Positions 1 through 6,293 of a stretch of DNA of 11,437 nt are shown piece by piece (position 1 is the first letter of the stretch; each line of letters opens with the position of its first letter). The position numbers were made by a program, and so were the translations under genes. The stretch is from JBGYPP01 sp041838515. GTDB taxonomy: Bacteria; Bacillota; Clostridia; Lachnospirales; Lachnospiraceae. The stretch spans positions 1 through 11,437 of the forward strand of contig JBGYPP010000059.1 of the NCBI GenBank assembly GCA_041838515.1. The letters are read 5' to 3'. Below the pieces are notes generated by a model. The model saw only the letters and a list, made by a program, of their open reading frames with translations. It ran no database searches and was not told the origin of the DNA.

Positions 1-1053
1 CTAGGCAGCAGCCTGGTAGATTCGGTCGATTTCCTCCTCGAAGATTTCATCCGGGGTTCTGTACCCAAGAAGTTTTCGGGGAAGGCTATTACACCAGGTC
101 TCCACATCGGAGATCTGCTGTCCAGTAAAGTCATCAATCCGCTTGCCTTTGGGTATAAACCTTCTGATCAGGCCATTATGTCTCTCTACAGTCCCCTTAT
201 CACTGGAAGTGTAGGGATGGGCATAGCAGACAAGCGTATCTGCCATCTTCCCAAGCTCTGAAAGGTCTGCGAATTCCGATCCGTTGTCAGTCGTGATGGT
301 TTTGAACACTTCGCCGAAGTGTCCTCTGTAAGTTTCCTGAAGCTGTTTCATCGCTTCCATGACGCGCTCTGATGTCTTGTCTGCAATTGGAAGCATCAGG
401 GATTCACGGCTTTTACGTTCTACAAGAGTGAGCAGAACCTTATCATCCCGGGTTTTGCTGCCCAATACGAGGTCACATTCCCAGTGCCCAAATTCCTCTC
501 GGGATTCGATTTCTTTAGGACGTTCCTCAATGCTGCGGCCAAGCTTTTTCTTGTGAAGGCGACAACTGCGTTTCTTGGTCTTACGCCCCAGCTTTTCAGG
601 AAGGTTGTGGTTCTTGATGCCAAAGAAGCCACGATCAACATAGCGGTAAAGCGTTTTGGTGCATACAATCTGTTCTCTGGTAAATATACCATCGAGAACG
701 GCGCGTCCAACACAGGCATCCAGAGACCATCCGTCTTCTGCAAAATGCCCCTTCACGTATTGAAGGAAGGCTGATTTGCTCAGAAAGTCGTAATGCCGGC
801 AGCAGTGCTTTCTGTTGTTTTCATACGTTTTCTGGCCGGCAGATGCCTTATAACGGGTCACGTGACCGTTATACAAGGTAACTGAGCCACGTGCGATTTC
901 ATTCGAGACTGTGCCCGGTGAGCAGCCGGTCTCTCGGGCAATGGCCCGGATTGAATAGTTGTCTTTAAGACGAATCTGAATAAGAACTCTGTTCTCGTAT
1001 GAAAGATGTTTACCTTTCACATGGGAAGATGTGGTAGAATAAGAGTTGTCCAT
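1..1053 (-). CDS. IS30-family transposase
   Basis: DDE transposase expected to catalyse cut-and-paste or circle-mediated movement of an IS30-type element. From the chosen start it is about 350 aa, normal for the family. The N-terminus carries a helix-turn-helix (about residues 17-50, with SIRAIARETGCSPGTVSNEI). The catalytic part shows HWECDLVLG (first Asp), TTDNGSEF (second Asp) and SSDKGTVERHNG (Glu), followed by the IS30-type RRFIPKG motif. I chose ATG 1053 because AGGAG lies 10 nt upstream; an in-frame ATG at 1116 has no ribosome site and sits in a hairpin loop. The stop codon is the first three bases of the window, so the coding region is complete but the far end of the element is not visible. 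It looks intact, so it may be active. Family assignment is secure; exact IS name is not known. Confidence 0.93.
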   Translation of the reverse strand: MDNSYSTTSSHVKGKHLSYENRVLIQIRLKDNYSIRAIARETGCSPGTVSNEIARGSVTLYNGHVTRYKASAGQKTYENNRKHCCRHYDFLSKSAFLQYVKGHFAEDGWSLDACVGRAVLDGIFTREQIVCTKTLYRYVDRGFFGIKNHNLPEKLGRKTKKRSCRLHKKKLGRSIEERPKEIESREEFGHWECDLVLGSKTRDDKVLLTLVERKSRESLMLPIADKTSERVMEAMKQLQETYRGHFGEVFKTITTDNGSEFADLSELGKMADTLVCYAHPYTSSDKGTVERHNGLIRRFIPKGKRIDDFTGQQISDVETWCNSLPRKLLGYRTPDEIFEEEIDRIYQAAA

Positions 1054-1102
1054 GGCAGCGATTCTCCTGTAGAAAGTTTGTTGTGGTGACTTACATTCTA
1101 CC

Positions 1103-1124
1103 AAAGATCCTGCCATGGATCTTT
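1103..1124. repeat. Inverted repeat in transposase leader
   Basis: AAAGATCC and GGATCTTT form a perfect 8-bp inverted repeat around a 6-nt loop (1111-1116). On the plus strand it is followed by TTATTATT, so it resembles a small rho-independent terminator facing out of the IS. On the minus strand it lies in the transposase leader and its loop holds the poorly placed upstream ATG at 1116. A role in limiting transposase read-in expression is plausible but inferred. Confidence 0.6.
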
Positions 1125-1167
1125 TTATTATTCAGATGTCCAACTTCATTTTACAATCGGCAAAAAT

Positions 1168-1207
1168 AAAAAGGGTTGCAGTAATGATTAAAAATCGTTA
1201 CTGCAAC
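1168..1207 (-). terminator. Rho-independent terminator-like hairpin
   Basis: The stem pairs 1175-1189 with 1193-1207: 15 bp, one G-T wobble, 3-nt loop. Read on the minus strand it is followed by CCCTTTTTATTTTT, a good U-tract. It sits about 50 nt past the stop of the cell-wall-binding remnant, so it was probably that gene's terminator. The alternative is that it belongs to the IS30 element end or to a palindromic IS30 target site. Confidence 0.65.
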
Positions 1208-1256
1208 ACCCCCCTCTTTTCCCTGCCATATTACAAGCCACCTCAAGCCCGATTGA

Positions 1257-1798
1257 TCACTTTTTCTCCTTTCTCACCCCCTGTTTGTCCACGGCATATC
1301 CGTCTATTTGGGTATTCCTGGCCAGCAAACCGTCCGGGTAGAAATAATACCATCTGCCGTCTATCTCAAGCCATTTTCCCATTTCCATCAAACCCTGGCC
1401 ATTCAGATAATAAGTCCTTTCACCTCCCCGGTTTTTGAACCTCAGCCAGCCCTTGTGCATGACATTGCCCAGGTAATACCTATAGCTGCCGCCGTCCTGC
1501 ACCCGCCGCTCCTCAGCGCGCCTGCCCCATCAAAGGAATACTTCACGCCGCCTATAGTCTGCTCCCCGGCCAGGGATTTGCCGCCCTTATAGTAGTGGTA
1601 ATCGCCGGCATCGTCTGCCGCCCAGTCCTGTGCCGTTTCCAGCGAGATGGCCAGCTTGATACACCTGCTCAGCATGGCGCACAGCTCCGCCCTGATGGCA
1701 TCGCCCTTGGGGTATAATCTATTGGATTTCTTGCCCATCACAACGCCGGCCTGCTGCATGGCTGCCACAGCCGCCAAAAACCCCCGCGCCCTTACTTC
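1257..1798 (-). pseudogene. Remnant of an SLH / cell-wall-binding-repeat surface protein (truncated and frameshifted)
   Basis: Reading leftward from about 1798, one frame encodes the second half of an S-layer homology domain (VAAMQQAGVVMGKKSNRLYP then KGDAIRAELCAMLSRCIKL), followed by a first cell-wall-binding repeat (YYKGGKSLAGEQTIGGVKYS). At about 1504 the reading must change frame to continue with YRYYLGNVMHKGW and further aromatic-glycine repeats (YYLNGQG, GRWYYFYPDG, DGYAVDKQG) to a TGA at 1257. A missing T in what should be GGC TGG GTG (Ser-Gly-Trp-Val) between 1504 and 1505 explains the break. The start, signal peptide and first half of the SLH domain are absent; the homology begins within a few bases of the trxB stop. 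Intact members are secreted proteins that bind the cell wall non-covalently. The remnant is unlikely to be made as a functional protein. A sequencing error could explain the frameshift but not the missing N-terminus. Confidence 0.8.
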
Positions 1799-2706
1799 TG
1801 CGCGCTGACATACATGGCCGCCATGGTGGCCGCATTGGCCCCATCCGCCACGGCGGTTACGATCTGCCTCTGCAGCTTCTGTCTGGCATCTCCGGCCACA
1901 AACAGGCCCGGGCAGCTGGTAGCGCAATCCTCGCCTGCCAGTATATATCCGGCAGGGTCATGCTCTGCCAGCTCCCTTATGGGGCCGGTGATGGGCGTAA
2001 TGCCCACGGCGATAAACACGCCCTCTAAGGGCAGGCTGCGCCTTGCTCCGGTCTTGGCATCCTCCACCTCCAGAGCCTCCACCTTCTCCCCTCCCAATAT
2101 GGCCGTACCCCTGTGGCTGTAGAGAATTTCCACATTGGGCTTGGAAAACAGCTCCTCCTGCAGGATCTTCTCGCCCCTAAATTCGTCCCTCCTGTGTATA
2201 AGGTATACCTTCTCACAAAAGCGGGTCAGGTAGATGGCATCCTCCAGCGCCACATTGCCGCCGCCTATAACTGCCACCCTTTTTCCCCTATAGAATGCGC
2301 CGTCACAGGTGGCGCAGTATCCTACGCCCATGCCGGCAAATTTCTCCTCGCCGGGTATGCCCAGATGGGCATGGAGAGCGCCGGCCGCCCAGATCATGCT
2401 CCTGGCCTCAAAGCTCTGCCCCTCGCACACGGCCACCTTGGATGCCCCCCTGTCCTCTATAGACAGCACCTCCGCATTCTCTATCTCTATGCCCAGCTTG
2501 TCCGTATGCTCCCGGAAGCGCATGCCCATATCAAAACCGTTGATACCCGGCATACCCAGATAATTGTCCACCTCATAGGTGGTCAGTACCTGGCCTCCGC
2601 TCATGGGCTGTTTCTCCAGCACCAGCACATCCAGTCCCGCCCTCTTTGCATAAATGGCCGCCGACAATCCGGCCGGGCCGGATCCTACTATGATCAAATC
2701 CCGCAT
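1792..2706 (-). CDS. trxB: Thioredoxin reductase (NADPH, FAD)
   Basis: Flavoprotein of 304 aa that passes electrons from NADPH through FAD and a redox disulphide to thioredoxin, keeping cytosolic thiols reduced. Visible motifs in order: FAD-binding GSGPAG at 8-13, redox CATC at 131-134, the NADPH loop GGGNVA at 148-153, HRRDEFRG at 171-178 (the HRRxxxR pattern marks NADPH rather than ferredoxin use), and the C-terminal FAD contact GLFVAGD at 267-273. Two adjacent ATGs exist (2709 and 2706). GGAGG at 2713-2717 is 6 nt from the second and only 3 nt from the first, so 2706 is preferred; a longer ATG at 2736 has no ribosome site. It follows the RpiR gene by 87 bp with no terminator seen between, so read-through from the nan operon is possible. 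No thioredoxin gene is adjacent. Its 3' end abuts a broken surface-protein gene. Confidence 0.95.
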   Translation of the reverse strand: MRDLIIVGSGPAGLSAAIYAKRAGLDVLVLEKQPMSGGQVLTTYEVDNYLGMPGINGFDMGMRFREHTDKLGIEIENAEVLSIEDRGASKVAVCEGQSFEARSMIWAAGALHAHLGIPGEEKFAGMGVGYCATCDGAFYRGKRVAVIGGGNVALEDAIYLTRFCEKVYLIHRRDEFRGEKILQEELFSKPNVEILYSHRGTAILGGEKVEALEVEDAKTGARRSLPLEGVFIAVGITPITGPIRELAEHDPAGYILAGEDCATSCPGLFVAGDARQKLQRQIVTAVADGANAATMAAMYVSAQK

Positions 2707-2727
2707 CATACACCTCCATGGATAAGT

Positions 2728-2739
2728 TAGTTTCAACTA
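2728..2739. repeat. Short inverted repeat in trxB leader
   Basis: TAGTT and AACTA flank a 2-nt centre, 11 nt upstream of the trxB Shine-Dalgarno. The perfect palindrome AGCTAGCT lies nearby at 2746-2753. These could be operator half-sites for trxB or weak leader hairpins. I found no convincing -35/-10 pair in this 87-bp gap. Confidence 0.3.
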
Positions 2740-2793
2740 TCTATCAGCTAGCTTAACAAGATTTCTTCGAAAATGCAAATGCCAAAATACGGC

Positions 2794-3618
2794 TCAGGCG
2801 CTGCCCCCCTCTTTCAAGGCCCGCATGGTATCCTCATGCAGGGCAGATTTCTCCCCAAAGTCCTTGGCCAGGTATTCATTGTAAATCACATCCAATACCA
2901 ACAGCAGGGGGAACTGGGGGGAGATGACCTTGCCCGTGTCCAAGTACCGCAGGGATGCCACCTTGATGACCTCATCACAAAAGTCCGAAAATCCCCCGGC
3001 CTCCCTGGCGGTAAACAGCACTGTCCTGGCACCCCGCTTCTTGCTCTCCCGCAACAGATATAGCACAGCCGGGCTTTCGCCGCTGACACTAAAACCGCAG
3101 ACCAGCATCTGGGGATTGACAAATACGGCTTTCATGCGCATGGCATCCTGGCTGTGTATGGCCTGGATGTCCACGCCTATGCGGCCAAAGCGGCTCTCCA
3201 TCTCCTGTGCCACCAGGCCGGAGCTGCCACGACCGCAGGCCAGCACCCGGCTTTTTTCCTGCAAATATCCCACCAGCCTGTGGATTTGCGCCTTGTCCAC
3301 CAATCCCCGGGAACTGCTCAGCAGCTCCTGATAAGAGCCCAGCACCATTTTTTCGCTGTCCAACGCCTTGGCCTTTTCCTGGATAAATCCGTCCTCATAG
3401 GCATAGCAAAAATCCCTATACCCCCGAAAGCCGCATTTCTGGGCAAAGCGGGAAAGAGAGGCCTCGGATACAAACAAACGTTTGGATACCGCCCCGGAGG
3501 CAAAGTCCTGCATCTCCTTATTTTGCAGAAAGTAATCCGCAATAATCCTCTCGGTATTGGTCAGCTGGCTGTACTTGGCTTCTATGATCAAACGCACAGA
3601 CTGGGCATACAAGGGCAT
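2794..3618 (-). CDS. RpiR/MurR-family transcriptional regulator, probable sialic acid regulator
   Basis: A 274-aa regulator with the two-domain RpiR layout. There is an N-terminal HTH_6 (about residues 1-78, recognition region near VSKRLFVSEASLSRFAQKCG) and a C-terminal SIS sugar-phosphate-binding domain (about 120-255, with the GRGSSG loop at 129-134 and FSVSGES at 176-182). RpiR proteins with SIS domains sense phosphorylated sugars; in nan operons the usual effector is an amino-sugar phosphate such as ManNAc-6-P or GlcN-6-P, so it probably controls the operon that carries it. The start is 2 nt after the ROK kinase stop codon, with a GGAAAGGGG ribosome site inside the end of that gene, so the two are likely translationally coupled. 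The effector and the direction of control are inferred from context. Confidence 0.9.
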   Translation of the reverse strand: MPLYAQSVRLIIEAKYSQLTNTERIIADYFLQNKEMQDFASGAVSKRLFVSEASLSRFAQKCGFRGYRDFCYAYEDGFIQEKAKALDSEKMVLGSYQELLSSSRGLVDKAQIHRLVGYLQEKSRVLACGRGSSGLVAQEMESRFGRIGVDIQAIHSQDAMRMKAVFVNPQMLVCGFSVSGESPAVLYLLRESKKRGARTVLFTAREAGGFSDFCDEVIKVASLRYLDTGKVISPQFPLLLVLDVIYNEYLAKDFGEKSALHEDTMRALKEGGSA

Positions 3619-3620
3619 GG

Positions 3621-4529
3621 TTATTCCCCTTTCCTCTCCTGCCGCCTTTGCTGCATCAGCCGGAAATGGTGGTAGGCGCCCAGCATACCTGCCTCATTGC
3701 CAAACCACGCTACAGAAAGCTTGGTTCTTTCCGCTATGGAGGGCAACAAATACTTCTCCATGGCCGCCTGAAGCCTGGGCTCCAAATACTCCTTCTGCTG
3801 CATAACGCCGCCGCCCAATATGACTGCGCTGGGATTGAGCACATAGCAGAGATTGGCTATGCCCTCGCCCAGCACATCGCACATCCTGTCTATGCCCGAA
3901 ATGCAAACGGCATCTCCCGCCTTGGCCGCCTTGAAAATATTGCGGCCGCTCCACTCCTCCTTAGACTCGCCCTTCTCCCGGGCCACCCACTCGGTCATAG
4001 CCGTGGTAGAGGCCAAATCCTGGAAATCCTCTCCCCGGATCTTGAGATATCCCACCTCCATGGCGCTGCCCAGACTGCCGTGCAGGACCTGGCCCTTCTC
4101 CACATAGCAGCCGCCTATGCCCGTGCCTATGGTCAGGCATACCACGCTGTCCATGCCCTTGCCTGCGCCGGCTATGCTCTCCGCCAACCCTGCGCAATTC
4201 ACATCATTCTCCACCTCACAGGGTACGCCGCAGGCCTCCTCCAGCAGGGCCTTTAGCTTTACTCCGGCATAATCCGGTATCTGGGGGCCGGAATAGAAAA
4301 TCTTACCCTCCTCTATATCCACCATACCCGCGGTGGATATTCCTACGCCGGAGATATCCTCCTTGCGCATATAGGTGACTGCTATATCAACGGCCTTGCG
4401 GGCTACATGAGGCCCGCCCAGCCAAGCCTGGGTCTGGGTGGAGAAGCTCTCCTGTATATTGCCCTCCTCATCCACCAGGCCATATTTGATGTCTGTTCCG
4501 CCTATGTCTATAGCCACATATGTCTTCAT
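3621..4529 (-). CDS. nanK: ROK-family sugar kinase, probable N-acetylmannosamine kinase
   Basis: Predicted to phosphorylate ManNAc released by NanA to ManNAc-6-P with ATP in the cytoplasm. From MKTYVAIDIGGT it is 302 aa. Motifs: phosphate loop DIGGT at 8-12, catalytic base in END at 107-109 (Asp109), and GTGIGG at 135-140. The usual ROK zinc site (GH followed by CxCGxxGC) is absent: the matching place reads EVGY at 158-161, then FQDLASTTA, a known Firmicute subgroup without the zinc cluster. ATG 4529 is preferred because AGGAG lies 6 nt upstream; the ATG at 4568 has none. It is separated from yhcH by 299 bp holding a tandem repeat and overlaps the RpiR translation signal at its 3' end. Substrate is assigned from its place between nanA and nanE; another amino sugar or glucose is possible. 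Confidence 0.87.
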   Translation of the reverse strand: MKTYVAIDIGGTDIKYGLVDEEGNIQESFSTQTQAWLGGPHVARKAVDIAVTYMRKEDISGVGISTAGMVDIEEGKIFYSGPQIPDYAGVKLKALLEEACGVPCEVENDVNCAGLAESIAGAGKGMDSVVCLTIGTGIGGCYVEKGQVLHGSLGSAMEVGYLKIRGEDFQDLASTTAMTEWVAREKGESKEEWSGRNIFKAAKAGDAVCISGIDRMCDVLGEGIANLCYVLNPSAVILGGGVMQQKEYLEPRLQAAMEKYLLPSIAERTKLSVAWFGNEAGMLGAYHHFRLMQQRRQERKGE

Positions 4530-4828
4530 TTCCCGCTCCTTTGCTTCTTGGCTTGCTTTTTTTCTCATTCTGTATCCGCCATCACCCTCGGCTTTTTCTG
4601 GCTGGATTTTGGCTTTTTCTGACTGAAATTTGACTTTTTCTGGCTGGATTTTGGCTTTTTTTGACTGGAATTTGGCTTTTTCTGGCTGGATTTTGGCTCT
4701 CTCCTGGCAGCTGCTCCCTTTCTTAGGCCGTATATCCCATTCAGCAGCCGGTTCCCATCCGAGAAATGCTTAGGCTTGACACTCCCGCCATGTCCCTCCG
4801 GCCTATACCTACCCCAGCACCGGTCCTG
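4530..4828. other. 299-bp intergenic region between yhcH and nanK
   Basis: Unusually long for a gap inside this operon. The part next to nanK is filled by the 21-bp repeat array and the nanK ribosome site. The remaining part (4695-4828) holds no clear gene, terminator or good promoter. A 16-codon ORF with GGAGGG just before its ATG lies at about 4747-4797 on the minus strand (MAGVSSLSISRMGTGC), but nothing else supports it. Confidence 0.6.
4590..4694. repeat. Five tandem 21-bp repeats, alternating A-B-A-B-A
   Basis: Units are 4590-4610, 4611-4631, 4632-4652, 4653-4673 and 4674-4694, all exactly 21 bp. Units 1, 3 and 5 are nearly identical (TTTTTCTGGCTGGATTTT core). Units 2 and 4 share a different form (CTGACTG and AATTT), so there is also a 42-bp period. 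A decayed sixth unit may follow at 4695. Each unit holds two T-tracts on the plus strand, and 21 bp is two helical turns, so the tracts keep their rotational phase, as in curved DNA. All three minus-strand frames are open through the array, but none has a start codon with a ribosome site that would make it coding. Confidence 0.93.
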
Positions 4829-5278
4829 CTATACCCGCACCTTAAACACGGCCTTGCGTATCAGCATGGGTTCACCGGGCGCCTGTCCAGGCCTGTGCGC
4901 ATCCATGGGGCCGGACAGCATGAAATCCCCCGCCCGCAGGCAGATAAATCCCTCCCCCTCTCCCAGGGGCTGCATGATATCCCTCTCCTCTATATATTCC
5001 CCGCCATAAAGCCTGTTGGTCAGAGCCACATCTATCCTCTCTTCACCCCGGATGATGTAATGTATGTCGTAGTACTTCCTATGGCACTCCCAGGGGCCTG
5101 CATCCGGCTCCTGGGTGGTAAACTCTATCACATTACAAAAAATATCCTCTCCCTCCAGGGCATAACGGCCCAGGGGCAGATTTTCCATATCATGCTCCTC
5201 CAAAAAAGCAAAGCAGCGCTGGAATTTCTCCTCCAGAAAGGCATATTGCTCCTTTATTTCCCTATTTCCATGTACCAT
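4829..5278 (-). CDS. yhcH: YhcH/YjgK/YiaL-family protein, probable sialic acid anomerase
   Basis: A 149-aa beta-barrel (cupin-like, DUF386) protein. The family is repeatedly found in sialic acid operons, and the E. coli member YhcH (NanQ) speeds anomer conversion of Neu5Ac, supplying the form used by the lyase. Family signs are LPLGRYALEGEDIFCNVIEF at 34-53, the metal-site segment WECHRKYYDIHYI at 63-75, GEER at 78-81, GDFMLSGPMDAHRP at 117-130 and the closing KAVFKV at 142-147. His66, His73, a glutamate near 79-80 and His128 are the likely metal ligands. ATG 5278 is chosen over 5284 because GGAGG at 5285-5289 is 6 nt from the former and touches the latter. It follows the nanA terminator by about 25 nt with no separate promoter seen, so expression probably depends on read-through. 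Confidence 0.9.
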   Translation of the reverse strand: MVHGNREIKEQYAFLEEKFQRCFAFLEEHDMENLPLGRYALEGEDIFCNVIEFTTQEPDAGPWECHRKYYDIHYIIRGEERIDVALTNRLYGGEYIEERDIMQPLGEGEGFICLRAGDFMLSGPMDAHRPGQAPGEPMLIRKAVFKVRV

Positions 5279-5303
5279 GGCCATCCTCCCCGCCTAAGAA
5301 AAG

Positions 5304-5333
5304 AAAAAAGAGGCCAGCAAAAATGCCAGCCTC
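5304..5333 (-). terminator. Terminator between nanA and yhcH
   Basis: On the minus strand GAGGCTGGC (5333-5325) pairs with GCTGGCCTC (5318-5310) around a 6-nt loop, then runs into TTTTTTCTTTTC. Nine pairs form, two of them G-U. The same sequence pairs worse as plus-strand RNA because the wobbles become mismatches, so it acts in the nan direction. It lies 10 nt after the nanA stop. Since yhcH, nanK and rpiR lie beyond it without an obvious promoter, it is likely partial. Confidence 0.8.
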
Positions 5334-5342
5334 CAAAAATCC

Positions 5343-6260
5343 TTATGCCAGCTCCTGTCTGGTTCTAGCAATAATCTGTGCCGCTTCCTGGGCTATGGCC
5401 TTATCCGACTCTGCCAGAGGAGCCAGAGGCAGGCGCACGCCGCCCAGATCCAGTCCTTCATTAATGCGCAGGATCTCCTTGATCACGCCATAGAGATTGC
5501 CCTTGGCCTCGCACATCTTATAGATTACGCTATTGCAGGCATATTGCAGCTTCAGCGCCTTGTCCATCTCCCCTGCGTGATACAGCCGAAGTATCTCCAG
5601 GTAGAGATCCGGCATCACGCCGTAGGTGCCGCCTATGCCACCCTGGGCGCCTATGGCCAGGCCTGAGATAAACTGTTCGTCCGGACCATTGAACACTATA
5701 TAATCCTCGCCGCCCTGCTGGCAGAACATCTGTATGTCCTGTACCGGCATGGAAGAATTCTTTACACCTATCACCCGGGGATTTTCCCGCATCGTGGCAT
5801 ACAGCGCAGGGGTCAGGCTCACGCCGGCCAGCTGGGGTATATTGTAAATCACAAAATCCGTTTTTGGCGCCGCCTGGCTGATGTCATTCCAATACCGGGC
5901 TATTGCGTGATCAGGCAGCTTGAAATAGATGGGAGGTATGGCTGCTATGGCATCTACACCCAGGCTCTCTGCATGGGCGGCCAGCTCCTGGCTGTCCTTG
6001 GTGTTGTTGCAGGCTACATGGGCGATGATGGTCAGGCGACCCTGGGACTCCTCCATCACGGCCTCCAAGATTTGCTTGCGCTCCTCCACGCTCAGATATA
6101 TGCACTCGCCGGAGGAACCGTTTACATACAGGCCCTTCACCTTCTTCTCTACAAAATAGCGGACCAGCCTGCGCACGGCCTCCAAATCCACCTGTCCATC
6201 CTGCCCATAGCAGGCATAAAATGCGGGTATCACGCCCTTATACTTGTTCAAATCCCTCAT
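5343..6260 (-). CDS. nanA: N-acetylneuraminate lyase (DHDPS/NAL superfamily)
   Basis: Class I aldolase of 305 aa that splits N-acetylneuraminate into ManNAc and pyruvate through a Schiff base. TIM-barrel landmarks: GSSGE at 48-52 (the pyruvate carboxylate loop, usually GSTGE), YNIP at 139-142 with the catalytic Tyr139, GVKNSS at 165-170 with the Schiff-base Lys167, and the late GPDE and GGIGGTYGVMP segments that hold substrate. YNIP at the tyrosine favours lyase over dihydrodipicolinate synthase, as does the neighbourhood of nanE, nanK and yhcH. The start ATG has AAGGAGG 4 nt upstream. It lies 33 bp after the second permease gene and is followed by a terminator. A related 2-keto-sugar-acid aldolase is the main alternative. 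Confidence 0.93.
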   Translation of the reverse strand: MRDLNKYKGVIPAFYACYGQDGQVDLEAVRRLVRYFVEKKVKGLYVNGSSGECIYLSVEERKQILEAVMEESQGRLTIIAHVACNNTKDSQELAAHAESLGVDAIAAIPPIYFKLPDHAIARYWNDISQAAPKTDFVIYNIPQLAGVSLTPALYATMRENPRVIGVKNSSMPVQDIQMFCQQGGEDYIVFNGPDEQFISGLAIGAQGGIGGTYGVMPDLYLEILRLYHAGEMDKALKLQYACNSVIYKMCEAKGNLYGVIKEILRINEGLDLGGVRLPLAPLAESDKAIAQEAAQIIARTRQELA

Positions 6261-6293
6261 AAGGCCTCCTTTTCGCCTCTAGGTCCAAGAGCC

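Larger units (their letters stand above)
1..1165 (-). mobile_element. IS30-family insertion sequence, one end inside window (boundary approximate)
   Basis: The transposase and its roughly 100-bp leader form the visible part of an insertion sequence. IS30 elements normally have 20-30 bp terminal inverted repeats a short distance outside the transposase. Only the end upstream of the gene is in the window, so the two ends cannot be compared and the boundary cannot be fixed. It must lie between about 1125 and 1256, because the SLH/cell-wall-binding remnant ends at 1257. The value 1165 is a guess that assigns the hairpin at 1175-1207 to the flanking DNA; that hairpin could equally be part of the element end. 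Confidence 0.45.

Noticed and set aside
1054..1116. Upstream ATG at 1116 as transposase start
   Set aside because: It lies in a hairpin loop without a Shine-Dalgarno, while ATG 1053 has AGGAG at suitable spacing and the family-like N-terminus.
2113..2730. A 205-codon plus-strand ORF antisense to trxB
   Set aside because: It mirrors trxB, whose FAD, CATC and NADPH motifs are intact; no motif or signal supports the antisense frame.
4407..4626. Small plus-strand hydrophobic ORFs over the repeat
   Set aside because: The Phe/Leu/Trp-rich translation comes from T-tracts in the repeat; no ribosome site or separate promoter is seen.
4590..4694. CRISPR array
   Set aside because: The 21-bp units are directly adjacent with no unique spacers and no cas genes nearby.
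4569..4831. C-terminal extension of YhcH by stop-codon read-through
   Set aside because: The frame after the YhcH TAG stays open for about 87 codons, but the family normally ends at KAVFKV and nothing marks the stop for recoding.
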